A stretch of DNA of 64,000 bases from Kribbella pratensis. Lineage in GTDB: Bacteria; Actinomycetota; Actinomycetes; Propionibacteriales; Kribbellaceae. The stretch is taken from NCBI RefSeq assembly GCF_004366075.1, contig NZ_SODU01000004.1:124001-188000 (forward strand). Direction: 5' to 3'. Under the pieces are notes generated by a model, which saw only the letters and a program-made list of their open reading frames with translations, searched no databases and was not told where the DNA came from. Position numbers and translations under genes: made by a program. Below are positions 1 through 9,552 of this stretch, piece after piece (position 1 is the first letter of the stretch; every line of letters starts with the position of its first letter).

Positions 1-1528
1 GGTCGAGCGGCTCGCCGGTCTGGCCGTTGTACATCCCGAGCTTGGCCGCGATCGTCGCGATCGAGCACAGCCCGGTCCGCTCCGACAGCTGCAGGAAGTA
101 CGTGTTCGTGGAGTACCGCGCGGCCTCGACCATCGTCAGGTTCCCGCTGCGCGTCGAGTTCTTCGGCCGGTACGTCGGGTCACGCGTCCAGCCCTTGCAG
201 GTCCGGAACTTCTTGTTGCTCAGGTCGATCTGGTCCGGCGAGTTGATCCGGTAGTCCATCGGGATGCCCTTGGACAGCGCTGCCGCGATCGTGAACGCCT
301 TCATCGTCGAGCCGTTCTGGAACCCGCCGTACCCGCCGGCGTACGACTTCTCGACGTTGTAGTTGTAGTTCGTGTGGAACTTCCCGTTGCCGTACGGGCG
401 GCTCTGCACCATCGCCTTCACCAGGCCGGTGCCGGGCTCGACGACGCTGATCGCGGCGATCGCGGAGTCGGTGCGCTTGCTGTGCTTGTCGATCGATGCC
501 TGCGCCGCGGCCTGGATCTTCGGGTCGATCGAGGTTCGGATCAGCAGCCCGCCTGTCTTCAGGTAGTGGTCGCGGTCCTTGACGGTCGCGCCGAGCGCCG
601 GGTTCGCGAGCAGCTTGGAGACCACGTAGTCGCAGTAGAACGGGTACCGCGAGTTGGCGCACCCGTTCGGCACCGGCTCGACCTTCGCCAGGTCGATCAC
701 CGGCGTCCGGAGCGCGTGGTTCGCCTGCCCCACCGTGATCACGCCGAGTTCGAGCATCCGCTTGATCACCAGGTCGCGGCGAGCCTTGGCGCGGCCCAGG
801 TCGTTGGTCGGGTCGTAGCCCGACGGGTTCTTCACCAGTCCGGCCAGCAGCGCGGCCTGCGGGAGCGTGAGCTTGTCGGCCGTGGTCCGGAAGTAGTGCT
901 GGGCCGCGGTCTGGACGCCGTACGTGCCGTCGCCGAAGTTCGCCAGGTTCAGGTACCGCTCGAGGATCTCGTCCTTGGACAGCTCGCTCTCGACCCCGAT
1001 CGCGTACCGCAACTCGGTCAGCTTGCGTTTGTACGAGACTTCGGTCGCCTTCGCCCGCTCGGCCGCGGTCTTCGCCTTTTCGACCAGGCTCATCTTCACG
1101 TACTGCTGAGTGATGCTCGACCCGCCCTGCTGCACCTCGCCGCCGCTCTGGTTGCGCACCATCGCCCGCAGCGTGCCCTTCAGGTCGAGCGCGCCGTGCT
1201 CGTAGAACCGGGAGTCCTCGATCGCCACGATCGCCTTGCGCATGATCGGGCTGATCGAACTCAGCGGCACCGGCACCCGGTTCTGCTCGTACAGGGTCGC
1301 GACCAGCGTGCCGTCCGCCGCCAGGATGCGGGTGCGGACGGCCAGCGGCTCGCTCTCGAACTCCTGCGGCAGACTCTCGACGGTCGTCACGACCTGCTCG
1401 GATCCCCGGCCGGCGAAGCCCGCGAACGGGATCGCGAGGCCCGCCGCCAGGGCACCTGACAGCACGCTCACGCCGATGAACAAAATCAACGAGCGAGCTT
1501 TACTGCGACCGCCCCTGCCGGTACGCAT
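1..1528 (-). CDS. Class A penicillin-binding protein (bifunctional transglycosylase/transpeptidase), 3' end outside the window
   Basis: Peptidoglycan synthase of the cell envelope; it polymerises lipid II and cross-links the peptides. The first 509 residues are visible. A short Arg-rich cytoplasmic tail and one N-terminal membrane anchor (about residues 12-35) come first. The GT51 transglycosylase domain follows, with its catalytic Glu near 104 in IEDSRFYEHG and the motif GGSSITQQYVK. The transpeptidase domain begins with the SxxK serine near 407 (GSTMK) and the SxN motif near 473 (STN). The KTG motif and any PASTA region lie beyond the edge. The ATG has GGAGGT almost touching it, an unusually short spacing, so the start is likely but not certain. 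It begins 21 bases after the stop of the carboxylase gene, so the two may be cotranscribed. It is a close paralogue of the protein at 53316-55730. Confidence 0.93.
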   Translation of the reverse strand, partial: MRTGRGGRSKARSLILFIGVSVLSGALAAGLAIPFAGFAGRGSEQVVTTVESLPQEFESEPLAVRTRILAADGTLVATLYEQNRVPVPLSSISPIMRKAIVAIEDSRFYEHGALDLKGTLRAMVRNQSGGEVQQGGSSITQQYVKMSLVEKAKTAAERAKATEVSYKRKLTELRYAIGVESELSKDEILERYLNLANFGDGTYGVQTAAQHYFRTTADKLTLPQAALLAGLVKNPSGYDPTNDLGRAKARRDLVIKRMLELGVITVGQANHALRTPVIDLAKVEPVPNGCANSRYPFYCDYVVSKLLANPALGATVKDRDHYLKTGGLLIRTSIDPKIQAAAQASIDKHSKRTDSAIAAISVVEPGTGLVKAMVQSRPYGNGKFHTNYNYNVEKSYAGGYGGFQNGSTMKAFTIAAALSKGIPMDYRINSPDQIDLSNKKFRTCKGWTRDPTYRPKNSTRSGNLTMVEAARYSTNTYFLQLSERTGLCSIATIAAKLGMYNGQTGEPLD

Positions 1529-1549
1529 ACCTCCAGGCTAGTCGAGCGA

Positions 1550-4500
1550 TCAAGCCCCGGGTACCCCGGAATTGATTGCCTCGATCAACTTCGGCCGCAG
1601 TTCGCGGGCACTGATCACGGCGTCCACGGACCCGACCTCGCGGGCTCGCTCGATGCTGTGCACCCGGTCGAACTCGGTCGCGACCTCGCCCAGTTTCTCT
1701 GCCCGTACGACGGTTCGCACGTCCGCGAGCTCCGTGGCCAGGGCCGCCCGCTCCGCACCGGCGGCCGCGCCGACCCGCTCGGCCAGCGACGCCACCCGCG
1801 GATCCGCGGCGGTCCGCGCGTCCACCTCGGCCGCGAACACCACCGCGGCCGCCGGCGCGCCGCCGAGCACCGAGGCGAACGACCCCTCCACCGCGAGCAC
1901 CGTCATCGACGGGTTCAGCGACTTCGAGAACACCACGAACGCGCCGCCGTGGTACCGCGAGACCACGCAGAACACGATCGGCCCGCGGAAGTTCACGATC
2001 GCGCGCCCGATCTCGGCGCCGTACTCGAGCTGCAGGTTCCGCATCGAGTCCGGTGACCCGTCGAACCCGGATAGGTTCGCCAGCACCACCAGCGGCCGGT
2101 TCCCGCTGGCCGAGTTGATCGCCCGCGCGACCTTCTTCGACGACCGCGGGAACAGCGTGCCGGCGGTGTACGTGTCCGGCCCGTCGGTGGGCGGGAAGCC
2201 GCGCCGCGGCACCGACCGCGACTCGATCCCGACCAGACACACCGGGAACCCGCCGAGCCGCGCGTCCTGCACGACCGCCGTGTCGGCGTCGGCCATCCCG
2301 GCCCAGCGCTCCAGCACCGGGTGGTCCTGGTCGGTGACGGCCCGCATCAGCGTGCGGATGTCGAACGCCTTCTTCCGGTCCGGGTTCGTCGTCGCCGAGA
2401 AGATCTCGCCGATCGTCTTGAAGTCGCTGCCGGCGACGTCGTGCGGGTACGGCGTGACATCGCGATCCACCGGGTCGGACGTCTGCGCGCGTCGCGGACC
2501 CTGCTCCCCCGGTGCGACGTACGTGTGGTCGTAGTGCGTCATCAGCACGTCCCGGGCGCCCTTCAGGTCCGGAGCCCAGTACTGCGCCTGCCCGTTCGGT
2601 CCCATCACCCGGTCGTAACCGCCGATGCCGAAGTTGTCCTCGGCCGAAACACTGCCGGAGAAGTCCAGCGTCTGCTTGCCGGTCAGCACCATCGCGCTGT
2701 CCGGCGTCATCACCAGGATGCCCTTGGTGTGCATCAGCATCGTCGCCTCGGCGTTCCAGTACGGCTGCGCGCCGACGTTGATCCCCGCGACCACGACGTT
2801 GATCTCGCCGCCGGCCTGGGTGAACTCGACGATCCGCTTCAGCGCCTTCGCGACCCAGTCCATGTTCTCGGTGCCGGAGTCCATCGAGATCCGGGCGCCG
2901 GCGGACAGCGAGTACCACTCGACCGGCACCCGCAGCTGCTCGGCCAGGTCGAGTGCCGCGATGATCCGCGAGCACTCCGCCTCGGCCACCGCGCCGAGCG
3001 CCATGGTCGGGTCGCCGCTCATCGCGACCCGGGTGACGCCCTCGGGGTACCGCGTGGTCGGCGTGGTGACGATGCCGACGATGATGCCGGCCTTGTTCAG
3101 GCCCTTCGCTCGCTCCACCGGGACCAGGCGACCGGCGTCGTCGAGGTCGTGCTCGACGAACGAACCGCCCTGGCCGGCGACCATGCCGCTGACCTCGTAC
3201 GGGTAGATCGTGTTCCGCCGCCGGGACCGCTGCACCTTCTGCGCGTAGTCGTCGAGCGGCAGCAACCGCCCGGTCGGCGGCTGCTCGATCGACGTCACGA
3301 CGCCGGCGCCGTGCTGGTAGTAGAACCGGGCCGCGACCGGGTTGATCGAGCCGTCCGGCGCGACCACGTCGCCCTGCACCAGGACCTCCTCGATCCCGGC
3401 GCCCGCGGTCATCGGGGCGATGTTGCGCTGCAGTGCGGTCACCTCGTCGACCTGGACGTCGACCACCGGCCAGATCTGCACCCAGACGTGGTTCATGTCC
3501 AGCTTGGCGCCGGCCGCGCCGCGGGCGGTCCGGGCCCGGCGGATCGCCTCCAGGCAGTTCGAGATCGCGCGCTCCGCGTGCGGCAGCGACGTGACCTGCC
3601 CGTCCTCGTCCCGGACGACGACGAACTGCCGCACCTGTGCCAGCGCGACGAGCCGCCGGTCGGCCTCGTTGTCGCGGGCGACGCAGTAGTAGAGGAGCAC
3701 GTCCTCCGGCGCGTCGAGGCGGGTGATGCGGAAGTCGCGCAGCCGCCACAGGTTCAGGCGACGGCCGACCATCGGGTGCACGCCGCGGACGTTGTCGTCC
3801 TCGGTCATCGACCCACCGGCCGGGCGGTACGTGAAGTAGGAGACCGGCCGGCCCTGTCCCGGGGCGACCGCGACCGAGATCCGGCGTACCCGCTGGGCGA
3901 CCGGAAGGTCGGCGACCATCCGGCGGTACAGGTCCGCGGCGTCCTGCTGCGAGTCGGGCAGGTCCGGGCCGTACAGGTAGAGCTCGACGACGGCCTCGTG
4001 GCCCGCCGTACGGGCGTCGATCCGGTCGGTCAGCGCGCGCGACAGGCCGCTGTCCCGGTCCGCCAGTTCGGCGACCGTCCCGACCGTCGTGACGAGGTGG
4101 CTCGGGCGGTCGTCGATCGAGTAGTCGGCGGTCGCGAACGGCCGCCCGTCGACGGCGAACTCGCGCAGGTCGTGCAGCTCGTACTCGCGGTAGTGCCGCC
4201 GGACGAGCACCTCGAGCATCGGCTCCCGCTCGCCCCAGCCGCCTTCCAGCCGCTCGGCGAGGAACCGGACGATCGGCTCCGGGATCGCGGCCAGCGCGTC
4301 GATGCGCCGCTGCCGCTCCGGCGAGTCCGGGAGCGTCGCCAGGTCGGCGACCTCGTCGCCCACGCCCGCGATGATCGACGCGCGCTCGGCGTCGACCTGC
4401 GGCTGGTCGAACCACCGGAACCGCACACTCCGGGCCAGGTCACCGACGACCGGGAACCGCAGCTGCGTGGCCAGCACCAGCCGGTCCAGCAGCTCGTGCA

Positions 4501-7066
4501 CGCACTCGTCCAGCGGCGCCTCCGGCAGCGGCTCGGCGATCCACCGCTGCAGCACGGACGTCACCAGCAGTACGTCGGGACTCGAGCGCTGCTGCGCCAG
4601 GAAGATCCGGAAGACCGCCTCCTCCAGCTCAGGGCTCCGCTCCAGACCTGTCACCCCGTAGTGGCTCAGCACCCGGGTCAATCGGGCCTGGAACTCGGCC
4701 GGCAGGCCACCGCGGTCCGGATCCAGGCTCTGCAGGTACGTGTAGAAGTACTCGCGCGGGCTGTGCACCCGGTTCTCGAGGGTGGTGTCCGTCCCGGCCG
4801 GCCGGTTGCGGCTCAGCTCGGCGAAGTCCGCGAACACCGTCAGCAGCTCGATCTCCGGACCGATCGGCGGCCCGGAGCGCTGATGCGCGAGCTCGGACCG
4901 CGCGGCGAGGTAGTCGGCCAGCATGCCGCCCTCGTCCTGCGGATCGATGTCGAACCCGAGCAGCATGCTGCGCAGATCGTCCAGCCCGCGCTCCAGCCGC
5001 TCGGCCGCGGACTTCTCCCCGGTCCCGTTCGGCAGATCGAGCTGTACGCCGTTCTGCACCGGAGCAGCCTCCACTGCGGCCGCGTCGTCCGCGAGCGGCT
5101 CCAGCCGGAGCAGGGGTGCGCCCGTCTCCACCTGGCTGCCGGTCGAGACCAGCAACTCCTTCACGGTCGCCTTGAACGGCGCGTACAGCACCGTCTCCAT
5201 CTTCATGCTCTCGAGCACCAGCACCGGGGCGCCGGCCTCGACCTCGGCCCCGGTCTGCACCGGCGTCGCCACCACGAGCGCCGGCGCGGGCGAACGCAGT
5301 ACGCCGCCCTCGTCGCGACTCACGCGGTGCGTGACGCCGTCGACCTCGACCAGGTGCACCGGGCCGTGGGTCGCGGTCACCAGGCGGAACCGCTGCCCAC
5401 CGACTACCAGCCGGCTCCGGTACTCGTCCAGCCGCTCCAGCTCGGCGTCCACCACCTTGAGGTGGTCGTTGCCGTTGCCGACGCCGACCCGGAACCGCTC
5501 CGGACCGATCCGCGCCACCGTCACCCGGTAGCTCGCGCCGCGCAGCTTCAGATCGATCGCGCGACCGACCTCGTGCTGGACCTGCGGGCGACCGCCGTGC
5601 GCGGTCTCGTACAACCGGGTGCGCTCGACCTGCTCGGCGTCCTCGTACCCCTCGATCGCGGCCGCGACCAGGGCGATGCCGGAGTGCCGGTGCGAGACCA
5701 GCCGGCCCTCACCGCGGACGCGGTCGATCCAGCCGGTGTCGGCGCTGCCGTCGATCACCTCGGGCTGGTCGAGCAGCTCGAGGATGAAGCTCTTGTTGGT
5801 GGCGCCGCCCTCGATCAGGACGGTCGTCGCCTGCATCGCACGCCGCAGCCGCGCGAGCGCCTCCTCGCGGGTCCGCCCGTACCCGATGATCTTCGCGATC
5901 ATCGAGTCGAAGTCCGCCGGGATGCTGTCCCCCGCGCTCACGCCGGTGTCGACCCGGATGCCGGGTCCGGCCGGAAGGTCGAGTACGGCGATCCGCCCGG
6001 GCGACGGCGCGAAGTCGCGGTCCGGGTCCTCGGCGTTCAGCCGGGCCTCGACCGCGTGGCCGCTCTCGATCGGCCGCACGCCCTCCAGGCGGCCGCCGGA
6101 CGCGACGTGCAACTGGGCCTTCACCAGGTCGAACCCGGTGGTCAGCTCGGTGATCGGGTGCTCGACCTGGAGCCGGGTGTTCACCTCGAGGAACGCGAAC
6201 GACTTCTCCCCCGGGTGGTACAGGAACTCGACCGTCGCGGCGCCCCGGTACCCGACCGCGATCGCCAGCCGCTCGGCCGACGCCTTCAGGTCGTCGACCT
6301 GGGACGCGGACAGCAGCGGCGACGCGGACTCCTCGATCACCTTCTGGTTGCGGCGCTGCACCGAGCAGTCCCGGACGCCGAGCGCCCACGCCGTACCTTC
6401 GCCGTCCGCGATCACCTGGACCTCGACGTGCCGCGCACCGGTGACGAGCCGTTCGAGGAACACGACACCGCTGCCGAACGCACGGGCCGCCTCGTCACTG
6501 GTCCGCGCGTACGCGTCGGAGAGCTCGTCGGCGGAGCGCACCACCCGGATGCCGCGGCCACCGCCGCCGGCCGTTGCCTTGAGCATCAACGGGTACCCGA
6601 TCCGCTCGGCCGCCGCGAGCGCCGCGTCCAGCGACTCGACCGCTCCACGGCTCCACGGCGCGACCGGTACGCCGACCTCCTCGGCGATCAGCTTCGAGCC
6701 GATCTTGTCGCCGAGCTTGCGCATCGCGTCGGCCGACGGGCCGATGAAGGTCACGCCGATCCGGTCGCACAGCTCCGCGAACGCCGGGTCCTCGGCGACG
6801 AATCCCCAGCCGACCCAGGCGGCGTCCGCCCCGGTCTCGCGGAGCGCGCGCTCCAGGACCTTCAGGTCCAGGTACGGCCGGGCCGACGCCGGCCCGAGCG
6901 GGTACGTGATGTCCGCCGCCCGCACGAAGGTCGCCGTCCGCTCGCCGTCGGTGAACAAGGCCACGGTCTCGATCGGGTCACCGCCTTCGGCGTTGACTTC
7001 GCGGACCGCGTTGATCAGCCGCATCGCGGCTTCACCCCGGTTCACTATTGCGATACGCTTGAACAT
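1550..7066 (-). CDS. Single-chain eukaryote-type acyl-CoA (acetyl-CoA) carboxylase
   Basis: Carboxylates an acyl-CoA, most simply acetyl-CoA to malonyl-CoA for fatty acid synthesis, using biotin, ATP and bicarbonate. The 1838-residue chain holds all activities. Biotin carboxylase covers about 1-445 (FKRIAIVNRGEAA at the N-terminus, ATP-grasp glycine loop near 165, EVNTRLQVEH). A biotin carrier domain follows, with ESMKM and biotinyl Lys622. A central region of about 580 residues has no catalytic motif. The carboxyltransferase spans about 1270-1838 (MTPDSAMVLTGKQ, SAEDNFGIGGYDRVMGPNG). This order matches animal and fungal ACC, whereas most actinobacteria use separate alpha and beta subunits. 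I chose the ATG with GGAGG six bases upstream; the reading frame is open for 26 more codons. Acetyl-CoA specificity is inferred from similarity to eukaryotic ACC. Confidence 0.93.
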   Translation of the reverse strand: MFKRIAIVNRGEAAMRLINAVREVNAEGGDPIETVALFTDGERTATFVRAADITYPLGPASARPYLDLKVLERALRETGADAAWVGWGFVAEDPAFAELCDRIGVTFIGPSADAMRKLGDKIGSKLIAEEVGVPVAPWSRGAVESLDAALAAAERIGYPLMLKATAGGGGRGIRVVRSADELSDAYARTSDEAARAFGSGVVFLERLVTGARHVEVQVIADGEGTAWALGVRDCSVQRRNQKVIEESASPLLSASQVDDLKASAERLAIAVGYRGAATVEFLYHPGEKSFAFLEVNTRLQVEHPITELTTGFDLVKAQLHVASGGRLEGVRPIESGHAVEARLNAEDPDRDFAPSPGRIAVLDLPAGPGIRVDTGVSAGDSIPADFDSMIAKIIGYGRTREEALARLRRAMQATTVLIEGGATNKSFILELLDQPEVIDGSADTGWIDRVRGEGRLVSHRHSGIALVAAAIEGYEDAEQVERTRLYETAHGGRPQVQHEVGRAIDLKLRGASYRVTVARIGPERFRVGVGNGNDHLKVVDAELERLDEYRSRLVVGGQRFRLVTATHGPVHLVEVDGVTHRVSRDEGGVLRSPAPALVVATPVQTGAEVEAGAPVLVLESMKMETVLYAPFKATVKELLVSTGSQVETGAPLLRLEPLADDAAAVEAAPVQNGVQLDLPNGTGEKSAAERLERGLDDLRSMLLGFDIDPQDEGGMLADYLAARSELAHQRSGPPIGPEIELLTVFADFAELSRNRPAGTDTTLENRVHSPREYFYTYLQSLDPDRGGLPAEFQARLTRVLSHYGVTGLERSPELEEAVFRIFLAQQRSSPDVLLVTSVLQRWIAEPLPEAPLDECVHELLDRLVLATQLRFPVVGDLARSVRFRWFDQPQVDAERASIIAGVGDEVADLATLPDSPERQRRIDALAAIPEPIVRFLAERLEGGWGEREPMLEVLVRRHYREYELHDLREFAVDGRPFATADYSIDDRPSHLVTTVGTVAELADRDSGLSRALTDRIDARTAGHEAVVELYLYGPDLPDSQQDAADLYRRMVADLPVAQRVRRISVAVAPGQGRPVSYFTYRPAGGSMTEDDNVRGVHPMVGRRLNLWRLRDFRITRLDAPEDVLLYYCVARDNEADRRLVALAQVRQFVVVRDEDGQVTSLPHAERAISNCLEAIRRARTARGAAGAKLDMNHVWVQIWPVVDVQVDEVTALQRNIAPMTAGAGIEEVLVQGDVVAPDGSINPVAARFYYQHGAGVVTSIEQPPTGRLLPLDDYAQKVQRSRRRNTIYPYEVSGMVAGQGGSFVEHDLDDAGRLVPVERAKGLNKAGIIVGIVTTPTTRYPEGVTRVAMSGDPTMALGAVAEAECSRIIAALDLAEQLRVPVEWYSLSAGARISMDSGTENMDWVAKALKRIVEFTQAGGEINVVVAGINVGAQPYWNAEATMLMHTKGILVMTPDSAMVLTGKQTLDFSGSVSAEDNFGIGGYDRVMGPNGQAQYWAPDLKGARDVLMTHYDHTYVAPGEQGPRRAQTSDPVDRDVTPYPHDVAGSDFKTIGEIFSATTNPDRKKAFDIRTLMRAVTDQDHPVLERWAGMADADTAVVQDARLGGFPVCLVGIESRSVPRRGFPPTDGPDTYTAGTLFPRSSKKVARAINSASGNRPLVVLANLSGFDGSPDSMRNLQLEYGAEIGRAIVNFRGPIVFCVVSRYHGGAFVVFSKSLNPSMTVLAVEGSFASVLGGAPAAAVVFAAEVDARTAADPRVASLAERVGAAAGAERAALATELADVRTVVRAEKLGEVATEFDRVHSIERAREVGSVDAVISARELRPKLIEAINSGVPGA

Positions 7067-7286
7067 CGACCGCCTCCGTGTCTCACCCTGAGTTGCGCGG
7101 ACAGACCTCTCCCCTGGATCGCAGGAGACAGGTGTCGCTGGCACAGGTTTTCAGCCCATCGCCGTTACCGTCGAGTCGGCCCCCCTCCTAGGCGTGTTTC
7201 CAGCCCTGCTACCACCCCCGCCGACACCCGGCTGTGGCCCTGACCCCAGGGTGTGGAAACCTCCAGGGCAGGGCTTCTGGGAGGGG

Positions 7287-8675
7287 ATGAAGAACGTGAC
7301 CGACGCGTTGATCGACCGGCTGCGGGGCGAGGTCGCCGGACCGGTGCTGGCACCGGGTGACAAGGGGTACGACGAGGAGCTGTCCGGGTTCAACCTGGCG
7401 GTGACCCACACGCCGGACGTCGTGGTCGGGCTGATGTCCGAGGCCGACGCCGTCGCGGTGGTCCGCGCCGCGGCCGAGACCGGTACGCCGGTCCGCGTGC
7501 TGGCGACCGGCCACGGCATCCCGAACCCGATGCGGGGCGGGATCGTGGTGACCACCCGGCGGATGACCGGCGTGACCGTGGACGCAGAGGAGCAGGTCGC
7601 GCACATCGCGGCGGGCACCCAGTGGGCCGAGGTCATCGCAGCGGCCGCGCCGTACGGGCTGGCACCGATCACCGGCGCGTCCGACGCCGTCGGCTGCATC
7701 GGGTACACGCTCGGCGGCGGCCTCGGTCCGCTCGCCCGGACGTACGGCTTCTCGTCCGACTGGGCACGTGAGTTCCGGGTCGTGACGGCAGCCGGTGAAG
7801 TGGTGACCGCGAACGAGACCGAGCACCCGGACCTGTTCTGGGCGTTGCGCGGCGGCAAGGGCGGCTTCGGCATCGTCACCGCGATGGACTTCGGGCTGGT
7901 CGAGCTGCGCACGCTGTACGGCGGTTCGGTGTTCTTCGACGCGGAGCACATCGCGTCCGCGCTGACCACCTGGGCCGAGTGGACGAACGCGCTGCCGGAG
8001 AGCGCGAACTCGTCGGTCGTGATCCTGCGGCTGCCGCCGCTCGAGTTCATCCCCGAACCGCTGCGCGGCAAGACGGTGCTGAGCGTGCGTTTCGCGTACG
8101 TCGGTGACGCGGCCGACGGCAAGCGGCTCTTCCAGCCGATCCGCGACGCCGCTCCGGCGCTGATCGACGCCGTCGGCGAGATGCCGGCGACCGACATCGC
8201 GCTGATCCACAACGACCCGAAGGACCCGACGCCGTCGTGGGACCGCGGGCTGATGCTCGCCGAGCTGGACGCCGAGTTCATCGCCACGTTCCTGGACGTG
8301 GCCGGCCCGGAGCAGCAGCTCCCGCTGGTCGCGGTCGAGCTCCGGCACCTCGGCGGCGCGACGGAACGCGACGTCCCCGAGGGCAGCGCGGTCGGCGGGC
8401 GGAGTGGGGCGTGCACGCTGACGCTGATCGGCGTACCGGACCCGAGCCTGTTCGAAAAGGTGCTCCCGGCAACGGTCGACGGGATCCTCGGGCGGCTCGA
8501 GCCGTGGGTGTCCGAGGAGACCACGGTGAACTTCGCCGGCGGGTTCGCACTGCCGGGGTCGTACGAGAAGTCGTGGCCGGCGGACACGTTCGCGCGGCTG
8601 GCCGACGTACGGTCGACCTACGACCCTGACACGCTGTTCCCGTTCGGACCCCGCCAGGAGAACTCGGGTTCGTAA
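7287..8675 (+). CDS. FAD-binding oxidoreductase of the berberine-bridge/6-hydroxynicotine oxidase type
   Basis: Probable flavin-dependent oxidase of 462 residues; the substrate cannot be told from sequence. The N-terminal PP-loop FAD domain contains ATGHG with His76, the position that carries covalent FAD in this family. It also has the glycine-rich segment GYTLGGGLGPLARTYG. The C-terminus has the BBE signature around YDPDTLFPFG. There is no signal peptide, so it is likely cytoplasmic. The ATG lies directly behind GGGAGGGG; a GTG nine bases later has better spacing and is an alternative start. The last 58 bases overlap the 3' end of the convergent epimerase gene. Confidence 0.85.
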   Translation: MKNVTDALIDRLRGEVAGPVLAPGDKGYDEELSGFNLAVTHTPDVVVGLMSEADAVAVVRAAAETGTPVRVLATGHGIPNPMRGGIVVTTRRMTGVTVDAEEQVAHIAAGTQWAEVIAAAAPYGLAPITGASDAVGCIGYTLGGGLGPLARTYGFSSDWAREFRVVTAAGEVVTANETEHPDLFWALRGGKGGFGIVTAMDFGLVELRTLYGGSVFFDAEHIASALTTWAEWTNALPESANSSVVILRLPPLEFIPEPLRGKTVLSVRFAYVGDAADGKRLFQPIRDAAPALIDAVGEMPATDIALIHNDPKDPTPSWDRGLMLAELDAEFIATFLDVAGPEQQLPLVAVELRHLGGATERDVPEGSAVGGRSGACTLTLIGVPDPSLFEKVLPATVDGILGRLEPWVSEETTVNFAGGFALPGSYEKSWPADTFARLADVRSTYDPDTLFPFGPRQENSGS

Positions 8676-9505
8676 CCGAGCAGGCGGCGCGCCTTCTCGA
8701 TCGACAGCAACGTCTCGTTCGGGCCGAACGGGCGCTTCACTGCTACGCCGGGGAACACTTCGGCGAGAAGTTCCTCGTTCGGCCGGGACATCACCGTGTC
8801 GGCGTTCGCGACGATGAACACGTCCGTCCCGGTCACGCCGTACTCGAGCGCCTTGCGGACGGCCTGTGCGCCGTCGCGGGCGTCGATGTAGCCCCAGAGG
8901 TTCCACTTGCGGGCCTGGGCGTCCGCGTCGAACGCTGGGAACCGCGCGTAGTCCTCCGGGTACATCACGTTGGAGAAGCGCAGCCCGATCAGCTTCAGGT
9001 CCGGATGCCACCGGCACAGCTGCCGGGCCAGCTCCTCCTCGAGCGTCTTGACCAGCGAATACGTGCTGTTCGGCCGCGGCGGATAATCCTCGTCCACCGG
9101 AACGTACGGCGGGAACTCGTCGAACGGCAGGCCCAGCACGGTCTCGCTCGACGCCCACACGATGTTGCGGACGCCGGCTCGCAGCGCCGCCGAGAACACG
9201 TTGTACGTCACGGTCATGTTGTTCTGGAACGTCGCCGCGTTCGGCCGCAGGCCCGGCGCCGGGATCGCGGCGAGGTGCACGACCGCGTCGACACCGTCGT
9301 GCCGGTCGTCGATCCCGGCGATCGCCTCGTAGGTCTGGCCGAAATCGGTCAGATCCAGCCGCGTCGACGTCACGTCGGCGCGCGCCGGTGCGGCCTGGTC
9401 GAGTGCGACCACGTCCCAACCGTGGTCCGCCAGGTGATCGACGACCGCCCTGCCGAGCTTGCCGCTGCTTCCGGTGACTGCAACCCGCCTCGCTTCGTTC
9501 ACCAC
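8618..9505 (-). CDS. NAD(P)-dependent epimerase/dehydratase (extended short-chain dehydrogenase)
   Basis: Nucleotide-sugar or small-molecule epimerase/dehydratase family protein of 295 residues. The Rossmann motif GSSGKLG lies near residues 12-18. The active-site YxxxK occurs as YSLVK, with an upstream Ser (WASSETVLG), and RFSNVMYPED is typical of the extended SDR C-terminal half. The substrate is unknown. Translation starts at a GTG. The gene is convergent with the flavin oxidase (58-base overlap) and divergent from the aminotransferase at 9553, leaving a 47-base shared promoter region. Confidence 0.87.
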   Translation of the reverse strand: MVNEARRVAVTGSSGKLGRAVVDHLADHGWDVVALDQAAPARADVTSTRLDLTDFGQTYEAIAGIDDRHDGVDAVVHLAAIPAPGLRPNAATFQNNMTVTYNVFSAALRAGVRNIVWASSETVLGLPFDEFPPYVPVDEDYPPRPNSTYSLVKTLEEELARQLCRWHPDLKLIGLRFSNVMYPEDYARFPAFDADAQARKWNLWGYIDARDGAQAVRKALEYGVTGTDVFIVANADTVMSRPNEELLAEVFPGVAVKRPFGPNETLLSIEKARRLLGYEPEFSWRGPNGNSVSGS

Positions 9506-9518
9506 GCGATCATCGCAC

Positions 9519-9524
9519 TAGGGT
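9519..9524 (+). promoter_or_regulatory. -10 box of the aminotransferase gene
   Basis: TAGGGT fits the actinobacterial TAnnnT -10 pattern and lies 28 bases before the GTG start, leaving room for the AAGGA ribosome-binding site. No consensus -35 is evident. Inferred from sequence only. Confidence 0.35.
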
Positions 9525-9552
9525 GTGAGAAGCCACGGCGGAAGGACACATC

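Noticed and set aside
1500..4415. 971-codon open frame on the minus strand
   Set aside because: Same strand but wrong frame inside the carboxylase; Arg/Gly-rich without motifs.
2321..7243. 1640-codon open frame on the plus strand
   Set aside because: It is antisense to the carboxylase gene; the translation is Arg/His/Asp/Val-rich with no domain, as expected from the third-position GC bias of the real gene.
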